This document shows positions 42,292-42,987 of a stretch of DNA of 42,987 bases, piece by piece; positions within the stretch are counted from its first letter, which is position 1, and each line of letters opens with the position of its first letter. The position numbers were made by a program, and so were the translations under genes. The notes below the pieces were generated by a model. That model was not told the DNA's origin, made no database searches, and worked only from the letters and a program-made list of their open reading frames with translations. Origin of the DNA: UBA1672 sp046542355 (GTDB taxonomy: Bacteria; Pseudomonadota; Alphaproteobacteria; Micavibrionales; Micavibrionaceae); NCBI GenBank assembly GCA_046542355.1, contig JBKHBN010000013.1, positions 1 to 42,987 of the forward strand, read 5' to 3'.

Positions 42292-42987
42292 CTAGCGCGC
42301 TATTAAAACCTTATAAAAATGATAACTTCCGGTCTGTGGCATGCCCCCACCCCCGCTCGTACCTTTTGTACATCCCGCATTAAAGGACGACAATATATCG
42401 CTTTGACCCACTGTATTATCGCCGGAAACATAGGCATCCCTCAAATCAGAATACTCACCTGTAAAAGGCTCTCCCAGCTTAAAAGGCCCTTTGCTTTCCG
42501 AAGGCGTAGCATCAACTTTCAAAGGAATATTCAACCCCTCATTAACAGCCACACAAACCGCTTTCTTCAAATAGGGAATAAACATGATCAAATCATCCCT
42601 GTCATTTTGCCCCTTATCCAGACCCATGGCACTGCTGCTAAAATACAGCTCTCCGTAATGCGGTTCATCGCTATAAGAGCCATCGAGCCACTCCGATTTG
42701 GGCGCCGCATAGGAAACACCGCCCCCATCAAGAGCAAATACCCGGCATCCATCTTGCGCGCACCGGCTGTTCTCATACCCTGAAACCGCCTCATTCTCAA
42801 AACTGATCTGCGTATCGGCAATCCCGCGCAAACGAAGCTGTGATACAGCATTACCAATAATATCCGCATATTCAAGAATCTCGGTGGTCGCTATCTTTGT
42901 TCGCTCGCGGCTAACAGAATCAGCGCTGCCGCGATTGGTTCGCGACACCGCATAAGACAACGCCGCAAGCAACGCCACCCCGATTAG
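42292..42987 (-). CDS. Prepilin-like membrane-anchored protein, N-terminus beyond window
   Basis: The frame is open to the right edge (231 codons plus stop), so the true start is outside. The visible N-terminal part, LIGVALLAALSYAVSR, looks like the distal half of a type IV pilin-like or single membrane helix, followed by a polar helical region (about 20-60, TEILEYADIIGNAVSQLRLRG) that resembles a pilin helix. A secreted region with six cysteines (SRCAQDGCRVF, AVCVAVN, FNAGCTKGT and neighbours) is rich in Gly, Ser, Asp and Tyr, ending in GGGGMPQTGSYHFYKVLIAR. It may be a minor pseudopilin, but the class-defining peptidase site is not visible. Confidence 0.65.
   Translation of the reverse strand, partial: LIGVALLAALSYAVSRTNRGSADSVSRERTKIATTEILEYADIIGNAVSQLRLRGIADTQISFENEAVSGYENSRCAQDGCRVFALDGGGVSYAAPKSEWLDGSYSDEPHYGELYFSSSAMGLDKGQNDRDDLIMFIPYLKKAVCVAVNEGLNIPLKVDATPSESKGPFKLGEPFTGEYSDLRDAYVSGDNTVGQSDILSSFNAGCTKGTSGGGGMPQTGSYHFYKVLIAR

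Noticed and set aside
1..42987. CRISPR array, tRNA, rRNA or intact insertion sequence
   Set aside because: No regularly spaced repeats, no tRNA-like cloverleaf or CCA-ending stretch noticed in the gaps, and no transposase frame; a by-eye search cannot fully exclude small non-coding RNAs.

Overview
The window reads as a chromosomal segment from an alphaproteobacterium of moderate G+C with A+T-rich gaps. The evidence is gene content and order: AddA/AddB instead of RecBCD, a ChvG/ChvI two-component pair next to RapZ, AhcY next to a PAS-rich kinase with the DivL hallmark (tyrosine in place of the phospho-accepting histidine), and the run aroA-cmk-rpsA-ihfB-lapA-pyrF-trpF. An uncultured lineage of the Micavibrio type is possible, but that is a weak guess. 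No rRNA, tRNA, CRISPR array, intact insertion sequence or prophage is visible. Most genes lie on the minus strand.

Layout: (1) 1-8.2 kb: the first 604 codons of a UvrD/PcrA helicase, a diguanylate cyclase, a 378-aa unknown, comM, a 197-aa unknown, a HIT protein, panD and trxA. A 47-bp repeat occurs twice here, at the 3' ends of comM and the HIT gene. (2) 8.3-16.2 kb: tsaE-murU-addB-addA, a tightly packed minus-strand operon for tRNA modification, sugar nucleotide metabolism and break repair. (3) 16.2-24.9 kb: a small secreted protein, divL, ahcY, a two-gene cassette of unknowns, rapZ, chvG and chvI, a regulatory block. (4) 24.9-28.6 kb: trpF, a Cass2/GyrI-like protein, accD and folC. (5) 28.6-35 kb: aroA, cmk, rpsA, ihfB, lapA, pyrF and a membrane protein. 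(6) 35-43 kb: a membrane GGDEF-EAL protein, a THUMP-like methyltransferase, pyrC, folE, cysS and the end of a prepilin-like protein.

The most interesting points are departures from the gene order I recall for other Alphaproteobacteria. HprK, EIIA and HPr are absent from the chvG-rapZ-ahcY interval, and an unknown 153-aa/54-aa gene pair sits where EIIA/HPr would be expected. RapZ has lost its Walker A lysine. AmgK is missing between tsaE and murU. TrpB/TrpA are missing between trpF and accD, where a Cass2-like protein sits. A 23-bp sequence occurs in inverted orientation at both ends of the addA-to-chvI block (about 8.29 and 24.87 kb), with a 15-bp core copy after cysS, suggesting a rearrangement or decayed mobile-element ends. 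I see no single obviously new multi-gene system; the best candidates are the 20.57-21.18 kb cassette and the two dispersed repeat families.
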